64,000 bases of DNA from Dyadobacter crusticola DSM 16708. GTDB taxonomy: Bacteria; Bacteroidota; Bacteroidia; Cytophagales; Spirosomataceae. Position numbers and translations under genes: made by a program. The stretch is from assembly GCF_000701505.1 (NCBI RefSeq), contig NZ_KL370787.1, positions 172,432 to 236,431 of the forward strand, read 5' to 3'. This document shows, piece after piece, positions 44,978 through 53,493 of this stretch; position 1 is the first letter of the stretch, and each line of letters opens with the position of its first letter. Under the pieces are notes generated by a model, which saw only the letters and a program-made list of their open reading frames with translations, was not told the origin of the DNA and made no database searches.

Positions 44978-46271
44978 GAGATACACCGGATTGTTCTTTC
45001 TGGTAGGGTACACGATGTTGTTCGGCAGCCTTTTTGCGAGCGGCTACCTGAAAGCAGATGCAACCAGCCTCATCGGAGCGGGATTGATCCCATTTGTATT
45101 ACAAAACAATGGAACTCGCGGCAGTGGTACATTCTTCGGTTTACTGGCGAGCGCACTGATCGTCGCCTGCTTTTTCAGGAATGAGCAGACTTTCCGGTAT
45201 TTGCTGCTGGTATCGGCCGCTTTATTTGCAGTCCAACATTTTTACGGGAAGTTCATCCTGTTGCCTGCTGCTTTGCTCGTAATTATTTCACCTCTTTTCA
45301 AATACGTTTCTGAGGTTTTCACATTCCCGATCCGCCTTCAATTGAGCGAGTGGTCGGCTATTATTCTGCGAGCTGGTAACATTCCTGTTACTGTCTCGGG
45401 GAACATCATCGAGATGAACGGCGCGGGTTTCTCGGTTGACCCGGCTTGTATGGGACTTCAGATGACGGGCTTTTCACTTCTTGCCGGCATTTTCCTGATC
45501 GTGCACGAGCAACGCAGAACGCAACAAGCATTAAAGCCAATCTTGCAACTAGCGATCCTGTTGGCCGCCTTCTTACTTAATATTCTGAGCAATCTGATCC
45601 GGATTGTAATGCTGGTTGCATTTCATATCAGTCCCGAAAACCCGCTGCATGATTGGGCGGGTATCATCTGTTTACTTGTTTACGTCTGGCTTCCGCTTTC
45701 GTTTTTAGTCAAATACCTGCATTCAAGCCGGGGCACAGCACTTTGCCGGGATAAGTGGGCACAATGGGAACCTGGTGGAAGATCCATACTGGTCCATTTC
45801 GCTGTGCTGGCTTGCTGCGTTTACTTTGTATCTCACAGAAACCCGTCTGATCAAGCAAATGCAAAAACAGTTTCGGTAAGTATCCCAGGAGCTTACAAAA
45901 CGGATGTCATGAAAAATGGCGTGATTCAATGCAAGAGCGAGCAGGCGCTTATTTACATCAAACCCATTCCTGAATTTTTCACAACAGAGCATAATCCTGC
46001 TATCTGCTGGACAGGCTCAGGCTACGAACTGACTTCCATTCGTGAAAAGCATTTTGCAGGAAAAACGGTCTACGTAGGCACACTCAAAAAAGGGAGCGAC
46101 CAGTTGCAGACAGCCTGGTGGTTTTCCAATCAGCATTATACCACCATAAGCCAGCTCGACTGGCGTTGGAAGGCCATGCGGGGCGAAGGTGACTTTCAGC
46201 TGATTTATGTCACTGCGGGTAGCGAGCACGACTTAAATTTAGCTGTGCGCACGTGGTTGAAGTCCATTTGA
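44964..46271 (+). CDS. xrtN: Exosortase N
   Basis: 435 residues, polytopic inner-membrane cysteine transpeptidase-like enzyme of the exosortase/archaeosortase superfamily. Catalytic residues are visible: Cys162 in VDPACMGLQ, Arg213 in SNLIRIVML, His229 in PLHDWAG. The second part (about 265-435) is a soluble EpsI-like domain (PGAYKTDVMKNGVIQCKSE, HNPAICWTGSGYEL) as seen in exosortases fused to that domain. Its partner, the VIT protein with a PEP-CTERM-type tail, overlaps it by 14 bp. The enzyme should process that tail and may attach the protein to a surface acceptor. Confidence 0.9.
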   Translation: MLAGKRYTGLFFLVGYTMLFGSLFASGYLKADATSLIGAGLIPFVLQNNGTRGSGTFFGLLASALIVACFFRNEQTFRYLLLVSAALFAVQHFYGKFILLPAALLVIISPLFKYVSEVFTFPIRLQLSEWSAIILRAGNIPVTVSGNIIEMNGAGFSVDPACMGLQMTGFSLLAGIFLIVHEQRRTQQALKPILQLAILLAAFLLNILSNLIRIVMLVAFHISPENPLHDWAGIICLLVYVWLPLSFLVKYLHSSRGTALCRDKWAQWEPGGRSILVHFAVLACCVYFVSHRNPSDQANAKTVSVSIPGAYKTDVMKNGVIQCKSEQALIYIKPIPEFFTTEHNPAICWTGSGYELTSIREKHFAGKTVYVGTLKKGSDQLQTAWWFSNQHYTTISQLDWRWKAMRGEGDFQLIYVTAGSEHDLNLAVRTWLKSI

Positions 46272-46316
46272 GGGTATATTGCGCCTGCCGCAGCCTTTTC
46301 GATGAAAATTTGACCC

Positions 46317-47243
46317 ATGAAAACGATCGCACGGATTCTCACAGCTTGGAGCCTTACCTTACTTCTTTCCCCAGTTATGGCACAAACAGAAACCATTAAC
46401 CTTTGGCCGGAAGGCAAGGTACCTCATTTCAAAAGCAGCAGCATTCAGGAGAAATCCGAGACTGACGCGCAGGGTATTCTCAGGATCAGCGGCGTTACCA
46501 TTCCAACCGTCACAGCTTACATTGCCCCCAAAGAAAAAGCCACCGGTGCGGCTGTTATGATCTGTCCGGGCGGCGGTTACGGGATACTGGCTGCTTCACA
46601 CGAAGGCAGCGACTTTGCCAAATGGTTCAATGACCGTGGTATCTCCGCGTTTGTACTGAAATACAGGCTGCCCAATGAAAAGGCAATGGAGCACCAGCAC
46701 GAAGTCCCGCTGATGGATGCTATGCAGGCCATGAAACTAATCCGGGACAATGCATCAAAATGGAATATTGACAAAAGTAAAGTTGGCGTAATGGGCTTTT
46801 CGGCCGGCGGGCACCTCGCTGCTACCCTTTCGACTCACTACAATATGGGACCGAAAGCTTCTCCCGCAGCCAAGCCCGACTTTTCCATTCTGCTCTATCC
46901 GGTGATCTCATTTCAGCCCGCGATATCTCACGGTGGCTCGCGCGACAATTTGTTGGGTCCGGAAAAATCCGAAGAACTGATCAAATATTACAGTAATGAG
47001 TTGCAGGTGAGCGAACAAACGCCGCCAGCATTCCTTGTTCACGCCATGGACGATACCGGAGTGCCCGTTGAAAACAGCATTGAGTATTATCTTGCATTGA
47101 AAAAGAAGAAAATACCCGCAGAAATGCACCTTTACCCAAAAGGCGGCCACGGTTACGGCATGCGCACGAAAGGAAAAGGCTCCCTGGCCAACTGGCCTGC
47201 CGCCATGGAAGGCTGGCTTAAAGCAATGGGTTACATGAAGTAG
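46317..47243 (+). CDS. Secreted alpha/beta hydrolase, acetyl-xylan-esterase-like
   Basis: 308 residues, signal peptide ending SPVMAQ. Alpha/beta hydrolase with the HGG-like oxyanion loop (CPGGGYGILA), nucleophile elbow GFSAGGHLA, Asp in HAMDDTGVP and His in KGGHGYG, all expected for BD-FAE/carbohydrate esterases. Typical role is removal of acetyl groups from xylan or related polysaccharide. It starts 45 bp after xrtN and the next gene starts 10 bp after its stop, so a transcript from VIT to the glycosyltransferase is likely. Confidence 0.88.
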   Translation: MKTIARILTAWSLTLLLSPVMAQTETINLWPEGKVPHFKSSSIQEKSETDAQGILRISGVTIPTVTAYIAPKEKATGAAVMICPGGGYGILAASHEGSDFAKWFNDRGISAFVLKYRLPNEKAMEHQHEVPLMDAMQAMKLIRDNASKWNIDKSKVGVMGFSAGGHLAATLSTHYNMGPKASPAAKPDFSILLYPVISFQPAISHGGSRDNLLGPEKSEELIKYYSNELQVSEQTPPAFLVHAMDDTGVPVENSIEYYLALKKKKIPAEMHLYPKGGHGYGMRTKGKGSLANWPAAMEGWLKAMGYMK

Positions 47244-47253
47244 CTGAACACAA

Positions 47254-48444
47254 ATGACCGCACTGAACCGTTTTCTGGTAAATCAAAAACACTTGCTGTT
47301 CCTGTTTTTGGGAATGGCGATTTTCGCAAGCCTGCAATCTTACCTATCGCCGCTGAAAAGCTTCGTGGAGGGAGGGCGACTTTATACTAGCTACAATAAT
47401 TACATCATTTTTAAGCAGTCTTTCTTTCATTTAATTGAGGGAAAAGACCTTTATATAGAATATGTCGAAGAGCAGGGTGATCTGTATAAATACAGTCCGA
47501 CTTTCGCGCTTCTTTTCGGTGTTTTAGCAATACTCCCGGACGTTCTCGGTCTTTCGCTGTGGAATATCCTGAATGTAGTGGTACTGCTGTATTCAGTGTA
47601 CTATCTTCCAAAATTTGATCTCCGGACAAAAGGTTTGATCCTTGTTTTTGTTGCAGTTGAAATGCTGACTTCTGTCCAGAACGAGCAGAGCAATGCATTG
47701 ATTGCCGGGCTGCTGCTTTTTACATTCGGGGCACTCGAACGCAGAAAATACTGGCTGGCCTCCTTTTGCCTGGTCTCCACTGTTTACATTAAGCTCTTCG
47801 GGATTGTGGGACTGGCGCTTTACCTGCTGTATCCGAACAAGCTGAAACTTACCTACACAACCGCATGCTGGATTGTGCTTTTTACGATTTTTCCGCTGGT
47901 GGTAGTGGATACGGAGCAGTTTATTTACCTGTACAAAAGCTGGGGAAATTTGCTGAGCAACGACCACTCCATCTCGGACGGAATTTCGGTGATCGGCTGG
48001 CTGCGGACGTGGTTTGGGTTAGAGTTTAACAAAACCTACGTGAGTGTCGCCGGTGCGATACTTTTCTGCATTCCTTTGTTGCGGATCAATGCATATTCCA
48101 ATTACACATTCCGGATTTTAATGCTCGCTTCGGTGCTGATCTGGGTAGTTATTTTCAATCACCGGGCCGAATCGCCGACCTTTATCATTGCTGTCGCAGG
48201 CGTGGCATTGTGGTATTACAGCCAGCTTCCTAGCAAGGCAAATTACATTTTGCTGATCCTTGCACTGGTATTTACGATCCTGTCGCCAACTGATCTTTTC
48301 CCAAAATTCGTCCGGAATGAATGGATGAAGCCGTATGTGGTGAAGGCAGTGCCCTGTATATTGATCTGGGCCAAATTGCTTTACGATCTCACCGTCGGCA
48401 AGCTGCTGCCACGGAATTTTGAAGAGGCAGAAAGCGCAAAATAA
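47254..48444 (+). CDS. Glycosyltransferase family 87 (DUF2029) protein
   Basis: 396 residues with about nine membrane helices. GT-C fold: an extracytoplasmic loop after the first helix has the acidic motif region (FVEGGRLYTSYNNYIIF, YVEEQGDLYKYSPTFALLF) expected of GT87 mannosyltransferase-like enzymes using lipid-linked donors. Starts 10 bp after the esterase gene. A glycosyltransferase in the same transcript as an exosortase fits the general link of exosortases with surface polysaccharide. Confidence 0.85.
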   Translation: MTALNRFLVNQKHLLFLFLGMAIFASLQSYLSPLKSFVEGGRLYTSYNNYIIFKQSFFHLIEGKDLYIEYVEEQGDLYKYSPTFALLFGVLAILPDVLGLSLWNILNVVVLLYSVYYLPKFDLRTKGLILVFVAVEMLTSVQNEQSNALIAGLLLFTFGALERRKYWLASFCLVSTVYIKLFGIVGLALYLLYPNKLKLTYTTACWIVLFTIFPLVVVDTEQFIYLYKSWGNLLSNDHSISDGISVIGWLRTWFGLEFNKTYVSVAGAILFCIPLLRINAYSNYTFRILMLASVLIWVVIFNHRAESPTFIIAVAGVALWYYSQLPSKANYILLILALVFTILSPTDLFPKFVRNEWMKPYVVKAVPCILIWAKLLYDLTVGKLLPRNFEEAESAK

Positions 48445-48498
48445 AAAGGGCGTTACAGAGATCCTGCGGCCAGATCGTGCAACGCACCTTATTGAACC

Positions 48499-48915
48499 TC
48501 AATTTAATCCTACTAAAAGCCTGTTGACTTCACGCACCTCGTTGGTCGACAGGAAAATATTCTTAACAACTTTTTCGGTTTCATCAGAGACTATCAGCGT
48601 ATAGTTACCATCCCGCATCTGGGAGAAATTCAGTTTCTTACCAAATTTCATAACCGACTTACCCACCATCTCTTCGTGCAGTACCGTTCCCTTATGATCA
48701 GTCAGGCGAATGGAAAGCTTCTCACCCTTTTGTTTCTCGACCAGCAGGTTCATCGTTTCGGTGTCCCTGACGCGGTACATACCGATCCTGAATTTTTCAC
48801 AGGTGTTGTTCTTGCATTGAGATTTTGCCTCAGTAGGGTCGATAGCAAATGCTTCCTGATTGAGCAGGAACAAACTGAATGCAGCCGCAGCAACGGATTT
48901 CAAGATGTTTTTCAT
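48499..48915 (-). CDS. Secreted small beta-domain protein
   Basis: 138 residues with signal peptide (KNILKSVAAAAFSLFLLNQE ... AFA). The mature part contains IRLTDHKGTVLHEEMVGKS and LNFSQMRDGNYTLIVSDETE, the repeating beta pattern seen in DUF3244-like and sorting-domain-like folds. Two cysteines (SQCKNNTCEK) near the N-terminus could form a disulfide. Function unknown. Convergent with the GT87 gene upstream. Confidence 0.75.
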   Translation of the reverse strand: MKNILKSVAAAAFSLFLLNQEAFAIDPTEAKSQCKNNTCEKFRIGMYRVRDTETMNLLVEKQKGEKLSIRLTDHKGTVLHEEMVGKSVMKFGKKLNFSQMRDGNYTLIVSDETEKVVKNIFLSTNEVREVNRLLVGLN

Positions 48916-49024
48916 AGCTTAATGAAGGTTATTGTGGGTAAAATCTTAAAGTTTTACCAATGAGGAATAACCTTCCTGCTATGTTGCACCCCTTGTTTGA
49001 ACGGAAAATTTTCGTGTTGAATGG

Positions 49025-50017
49025 TTACCCGCCGATCGCGATCATCTGGCGGTTTTGCTCGTAATCGGTTTTAGCGTGCTGCTCTGTAAAACCAGCGTGG
49101 CCGCCGTGGGCAAAGTGCTTTTTATAGAAGTGCTGGTGGATCAATGCGCGCACATCTTCACCGCGGCGCAATGGAGTAAGCAAATCCATCTCGGAGGTAT
49201 CGAAAAGGCAATTTTTCAGCTTGCCGTCGGCAGTCAATCGGATCCGGTTGCAACCTGCACAAAACGGGTGAGTTACTGTGCTGATAATGCCAAAAGTGCC
49301 GCCAGCGCCATTCACGTGGTATCTTCTGGCAGTATCGTTCGCTTCCGGCTGAATGGGATTATAGTCAAATTCACTTCCGATCATGGTAAGCAGATCCGCG
49401 TAGGAAACGATCTTCGACATATCCCATTGATTGCCTTTGAAAGGCATAAACTCGATAAAGCGCACATGAAGATTAGGCTCATCCAGGGTCAACCTGACAA
49501 AATCATTGACTTCATCCTCATTAATGCCGCGCATCACCACCATATTGATCTTTACTACGAAACCCTCGTCCAGCAATAGCCGAATATGTGAGCGTGTCAA
49601 TGCAAAATGTTCGCGCTTGGTGATACTTTTAAATCTGTCCTCCCGCAAAGTATCCAGACTCACATTCAGCGATTGTACACCCGCTTGTTTAAAAGTGGGG
49701 ATAAACTGGTCTGCAAAAACTGCATTGGTTGTAAGCGTGAGAGAAGTATTCAGCTCGCCGAGGTCACTGATAATCTGCTGTGCATCTTTCCGGATCAGCG
49801 GTTCTCCGCCGGTGAGACGGATTTTTTCAACCCCCATTTCGACAAATATCTCGGACAAAGTACGGATCTCGTCGGCCTGCATGAGCCACTTGGAAGGCAT
49901 AAACTGCATATCTTCCTGCGGCATGCAATAGGTACATCTCAGGTTGCACTTATCCGTCAGCGAAATGCGCAGATAGGTATGTTTACGACCAAATGTATCT
50001 ATGATAGGTGCTGACAT
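49025..50017 (-). CDS. moaA: GTP 3',8-cyclase MoaA
   Basis: 330 residues, radical SAM enzyme that converts GTP to the 3',8-cyclo intermediate of molybdenum cofactor. Two 4Fe-4S sites are complete: Cys24, Cys28, Cys31 in CNLRCTYC, and Cys253, Cys256, Cys270 in FCAGCNRIRLTADGKLKNC. The functional C-terminal double glycine is present (IAIGG). Follows moaCB by 17 bp, ending the operon. Confidence 0.97.
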   Translation of the reverse strand: MSAPIIDTFGRKHTYLRISLTDKCNLRCTYCMPQEDMQFMPSKWLMQADEIRTLSEIFVEMGVEKIRLTGGEPLIRKDAQQIISDLGELNTSLTLTTNAVFADQFIPTFKQAGVQSLNVSLDTLREDRFKSITKREHFALTRSHIRLLLDEGFVVKINMVVMRGINEDEVNDFVRLTLDEPNLHVRFIEFMPFKGNQWDMSKIVSYADLLTMIGSEFDYNPIQPEANDTARRYHVNGAGGTFGIISTVTHPFCAGCNRIRLTADGKLKNCLFDTSEMDLLTPLRRGEDVRALIHQHFYKKHFAHGGHAGFTEQHAKTDYEQNRQMIAIGG

Positions 50018-50034
50018 CAGTTTGTTTAAATTAC

Positions 50035-50943
50035 TTATTCATGCTTGGCACCTTCGAGAACGCTGAAAACATGTAATATATGCGGGAACAATGCATCCAT
50101 ATATTCGGTAACTCCACCCGTGCTGCCGGGCATTGTCAAAACCAAGCTGTCACCAGAAAATCCTGCCACTGACCTCGAAAGCATTGCCGTAGCTATTCTT
50201 TCCTGTCCATAGCTGCGGGCAGCTTCGGCGATTCCGGGTATCTCCCGGTCAATCAGCTCGGATACTGCCTCCGGTGTAACATCGCGACGTGATAAGCCAG
50301 TTCCGCCGGTGATCAGAATCAGCTGATAACCTGTATTGGTCCATTGCAAAATCTGCTGCTGGATAGTGAGCTTATCGTCGGGAACTACAATGTAATCTGC
50401 TGCTTCCAGCTTCCAGGCACCTAGCTTTTCAATGATCTTTTTACCTGATTTATCTTCTCCATTTCCGGCAGCGATCGTATCTGAGCAAACCATTACCGCA
50501 ATCTTCAATGCATCCGGAAGCGCCTTGCGATCGCTTTTCCCACCTTTCTTTTCCAGCAACCGAATATTGCTGATCTCCACGCCCTTGTCGATCGGTTTGA
50601 GCATATCGTACATGGTAAGTGCCACCACCGAAGCGCCGTGCATTGCCTCCACTTCCACCCCGGTCTTGTATATCGTTTTGACAACCAGCTCAATGCTAAT
50701 TTCCAATCCTTCAATCTTGTAGCTGACAGCAGTGTACTCTATGGGAATGGGGTGACAATCCGGAAGCAAATCAGGCGTTTTTTTCACCGCAAGAAACCCC
50801 GCAGCTTTCGCCATTTCGAACACATCACCTTTCGGGACAGTCCGGTTTACAATCGCCTCGATTGTTTCAACCCTGCTTACCCGAACAATAGCCTGCGCCT
50901 TCGCAATCCTGAGTGTATTTGTCTTACTAGTAATATCGACCAT
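50035..50943 (-). CDS. moaCB: Bifunctional MoaC/MoaB (MogA-type) Moco biosynthesis protein
   Basis: 302 residues. The first ~150 are MoaC, cyclic pyranopterin monophosphate synthase (DVFEMAKAAGFLAVKKTPDL, DCHPIPIEY, GVEVEAMHGASVVALTMYDM with catalytic residues). The rest is the MoaB/MogA molybdopterin adenylyltransferase-like fold (MVCSDTIAAGNGEDKSGKKI, LILITGGTGLSRRDVTPEA, DSLVLTMPGSTGGVTEYM). A natural fusion of steps 2 and 4 of the pathway. Between moaE (173 bp upstream, across a long inverted repeat) and moaA (17 bp downstream). Confidence 0.95.
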   Translation of the reverse strand: MVDITSKTNTLRIAKAQAIVRVSRVETIEAIVNRTVPKGDVFEMAKAAGFLAVKKTPDLLPDCHPIPIEYTAVSYKIEGLEISIELVVKTIYKTGVEVEAMHGASVVALTMYDMLKPIDKGVEISNIRLLEKKGGKSDRKALPDALKIAVMVCSDTIAAGNGEDKSGKKIIEKLGAWKLEAADYIVVPDDKLTIQQQILQWTNTGYQLILITGGTGLSRRDVTPEAVSELIDREIPGIAEAARSYGQERIATAMLSRSVAGFSGDSLVLTMPGSTGGVTEYMDALFPHILHVFSVLEGAKHE

Positions 50944-51017
50944 TTTTAATTTTGAGTGATCCGCCGTGGAACGGGGAATGAGTGAATGAATGCTTTGCTA
51001 GAATGGCGGAGCAAGAG

Positions 51018-51081
51018 TTGTCAGTCTGAGCGCAGCCGAAGACATTGTGCACCCTGTCTTCGACTGCGCTCAGACTGACAA
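51018..51081. repeat. Long inverted repeat between moaE and moaCB
   Basis: 27-bp arms (51018-51044 and 51055-51081) complementary except at one position, separated by a 10-nt loop. The arms hold the core CTGCGCTCAG...TGACAA found again at 57639-57724 and at 13151-13180. It sits inside the molybdenum cofactor operon. Confidence 0.92.
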
Positions 51082-51116
51082 AGCTTCCTTCCTCCCTTTC
51101 CTTCATCCTCCCCCTT

Positions 51117-51566
51117 CTAAACATTCCTCTTCCATTCAAACTCCCCATTATCTCCTATCAACTCTTTGGCGAAAATGGGGACTTTGGTTTTTATTTCTTC
51201 CACGATGTATTCCGATGCTTCGAATGCGGCGCGGCGGTGGGGAGATGAAACGAATACGAAAAGGCTGATTTGTCCGGTTGGGACCAGGCCGAGGCTGTGG
51301 TAAATGTGCAGACAGGTTAGCTCAAACTTCGTGAATGCGGCTTCGCGGATTTCGTGGAATGTACTTTCGGCCATTTCCTCGTATGCGGTGTATGTGATTC
51401 CGGAAACTGTGCCGCCTTCTTTCTCGTCTGCGCGGATTTGTCCGAGGAAAATCGCGTGCGCCCCGATGGCGGTTTTAGACTGGTGACCAGCTATCGATTT
51501 CGCCACGAAATCAGGACTGATCGGTCCTTCTACAAATACTTTCTTAGGCTTATGTTGTTTTTCCAT
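51117..51566 (-). CDS. moaE: Molybdopterin synthase catalytic subunit MoaE
   Basis: 149 residues. Recognised by HAIFLGQIRAD, ITYTAYEEMAESTFHEI, ISLFVFVSSPHRRAAFEASE and the catalytic lysine region TKVPIFAKEL. Forms the heterotetramer with MoaD, whose gene is 8 bp upstream. Converts cyclic pyranopterin to molybdopterin by adding two sulfurs. It is followed by an inverted repeat and then moaCB. Confidence 0.96.
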   Translation of the reverse strand: MEKQHKPKKVFVEGPISPDFVAKSIAGHQSKTAIGAHAIFLGQIRADEKEGGTVSGITYTAYEEMAESTFHEIREAAFTKFELTCLHIYHSLGLVPTGQISLFVFVSSPHRRAAFEASEYIVEEIKTKVPIFAKELIGDNGEFEWKRNV

Positions 51567-51574
51567 ACCTTCTG

Positions 51575-51814
51575 TTATCCCCCGGCAAAAGGTGGTAAAA
51601 GCGCAATTTCAGACTGGGGCGCTATATCCGCCAGATCTTCGAGAATACGCTGATTGACTGCAATCTTGAATTTCTTTCCCTGCAATGCCGGATATCTTTG
51701 TGTTACCTGCGCACGAAAATCACCGACAGTAAGTTGCCCGTTATCTATCCAATTCTCCTCTGCCAGTCCGGTTACCTCTGCCAGCATTCCGAAATAAAGC
51801 ACGTGTAAGCTCAT
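51575..51814 (-). CDS. moaD: Molybdopterin synthase sulfur carrier subunit MoaD
   Basis: 79 residues, ubiquitin-like fold, ending PPFAGG; the Gly-Gly end is thiocarboxylated by MoeB-type activation. No moeB/adenylyltransferase gene lies in this window, so activation must come from elsewhere. Located 30 bp after moeA and 8 bp before moaE. Confidence 0.95.
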   Translation of the reverse strand: MSLHVLYFGMLAEVTGLAEENWIDNGQLTVGDFRAQVTQRYPALQGKKFKIAVNQRILEDLADIAPQSEIALLPPFAGG

Positions 51815-51844
51815 ATTTTTTTTACAAAATCTTCTAAAAACCCA

Positions 51845-53035
51845 TTAAAACGGAAGCAAATGCACTTCCACCAGATCGCCCGCTGCTACCTTGTTCTGGC
51901 TCACCGGTAAGTATATGATTGCATCGGCCAATGCAAAAGAACGGATCGAGAAAGATTCCTGCCCATCCAACGGGATGACGTAATCTCCTGCAATGGAAGC
52001 TTTTAAGAATTCATCCCGATCGCCGTCAAACGAATATGCATATTTTACAGGTAATTGTAACGTCTTCAAGAAAATATCCGTGCGGCCCGTCATGCTTCTT
52101 ATCGCCGGCAATACATATTCATAGTAACAAACCAGCGACGATGCAGGATTCCCCGGCAAGGCAAAAAACAGCTTTTTGTCTTTTTTGCCAAACAATAACG
52201 GTTTCCCCGGTTTTTGCCGGACTTTATAGAAGATGGTCTCAGCGCCGACGGCCGCCATTGCTTCACCAACAAAGTCATAATCCCCGACAGATATTCCTCC
52301 GGATGCCAGCACAATGTCGTTTTTTTCTACAAGTAGCTTTAACTCCGCAATGGTCGCATCAAGATTATCCGCGGCGTACCGGATTTCTACCTCCCCGAGA
52401 CCCTCCTGCTCCAAAGCAGCTGCGATCATTCCGGAGTTGGATTCGAAGATCTTTCCGGCTTGCATTTCGCTTCCTGGCCGCAACAACTCGTCGCCTGTGA
52501 TCAGCAAACCAACTTTCGGCTTTCGATAAACGGAGACTTCTTGTATACCAAGCCCTTGCAAAAAACCAATGCTGCCCGGCGAAAGGTAAGTACCGGCAGT
52601 CAGCGCGACGGCACCGGCCATAATCTGCTGTCCTACTCTACGCACATTCTTTCCTTCCGGAACCGGAAATTCGTCGATCAGCACATGGCCGTTTTCCACG
52701 CGTGTATGTTCCTGCATGATCACTGCGGTCGCTCCGTCTGGCACTGGTGCACCTGTGAATATCCGCATTGCAGTGCCTGGTTGGAGGATTTCCAGGTTTG
52801 TTTGTCCCGCTTTCGACTCCCCTGTCAATTTCAGGATTGTTTGCGACGCCGTAATGTCCGAATGCAGAATCGCGTATCCATCCATGGAGGATTGGCGGAA
52901 AGAAGGCAGGGAAAGCGGCGCATTGATATTTTCGGCCAGCACGTAACCTGTCGATCTGCTAAGCTTCCGGGTTTCTGCGGGCAGTAATAGCGCATTTGCA
53001 ATAATGAGTTGTTTAGCCTCGTTGACTGTGACCAT
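51845..53035 (-). CDS. moeA: Molybdopterin molybdenumtransferase MoeA
   Basis: 396 residues from MVTVNEAKQLIIANAL (ATG 53035); an upstream start would add a short unlikely extension. MoeA landmarks are LPSFRQSSMDGYAI, GESKAGQT, GTAMRIFTGAPVPDGATAVIMQE, GLLITGDELLRPG, ASGGISVGDYDFV, and FALPGNPASSLVCYYEYVLP. Inserts molybdenum into molybdopterin. First gene of the leftward moeA-moaD-moaE-moaCB-moaA cluster. No molybdate transporter or molybdoenzyme is in view. Confidence 0.96.
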   Translation of the reverse strand: MVTVNEAKQLIIANALLLPAETRKLSRSTGYVLAENINAPLSLPSFRQSSMDGYAILHSDITASQTILKLTGESKAGQTNLEILQPGTAMRIFTGAPVPDGATAVIMQEHTRVENGHVLIDEFPVPEGKNVRRVGQQIMAGAVALTAGTYLSPGSIGFLQGLGIQEVSVYRKPKVGLLITGDELLRPGSEMQAGKIFESNSGMIAAALEQEGLGEVEIRYAADNLDATIAELKLLVEKNDIVLASGGISVGDYDFVGEAMAAVGAETIFYKVRQKPGKPLLFGKKDKKLFFALPGNPASSLVCYYEYVLPAIRSMTGRTDIFLKTLQLPVKYAYSFDGDRDEFLKASIAGDYVIPLDGQESFSIRSFALADAIIYLPVSQNKVAAGDLVEVHLLPF

Positions 53036-53493
53036 TTCTTGAAAAATGAAGGTATGCGAAGATAGAAAATACAATTTCCAAACACCTGTCACCCGCACAG
53101 TTTGTGTACAAAATATCCAAAACGCCGGTTACTTAGCAGCAAAATACCAAGTTCACAATTGGGGTATTTTAGATATTGGTTTAACAATGAGGGACTTAAC
53201 TATTTTTAATTTTTATTTACTCTTACTAAAATCATATCTGGCATAGAAATTTACGTTTTGCGATCCGCAGCATTTACCAACGAAAATTGTAGAAGAGGTA
53301 GGTTAATCGGGCATTTCGAATGCAATAACCGGGACACACCAAATCTCCTGTATTGGTTTAATACTATTTTATTGTACATTAAAACACTGTATCACAACCA
53401 ATTAAACGGAATTGAAATATTTTTTATACTAAATCCGTTATCTTTGCATTCTGGCTTGACGCCTTGTAATATGTTTCACTAAAATGAAAATGC
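53036..53493. other. Divergent intergenic region between moeA and the lytic transglycosylase
   Basis: About 460 bp with no gene. It contains a hairpin AAAATACC/GGTATTTT (53141-53148 with 53163-53170) and a -7-like TATCTTTG at 53439-53446 on the plus strand. No riboswitch of a known class is recognised. Confidence 0.5.
53439..53446 (+). promoter_or_regulatory. Candidate -7 element of the lytic transglycosylase gene
   Basis: TATCTTTG is an exact match to the Bacteroidota TAnnTTTG element, 48 bp before the start codon at 53494. A TTG lies 24 bp upstream (53412-53414), slightly farther than the usual spacing. Confidence 0.5.
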
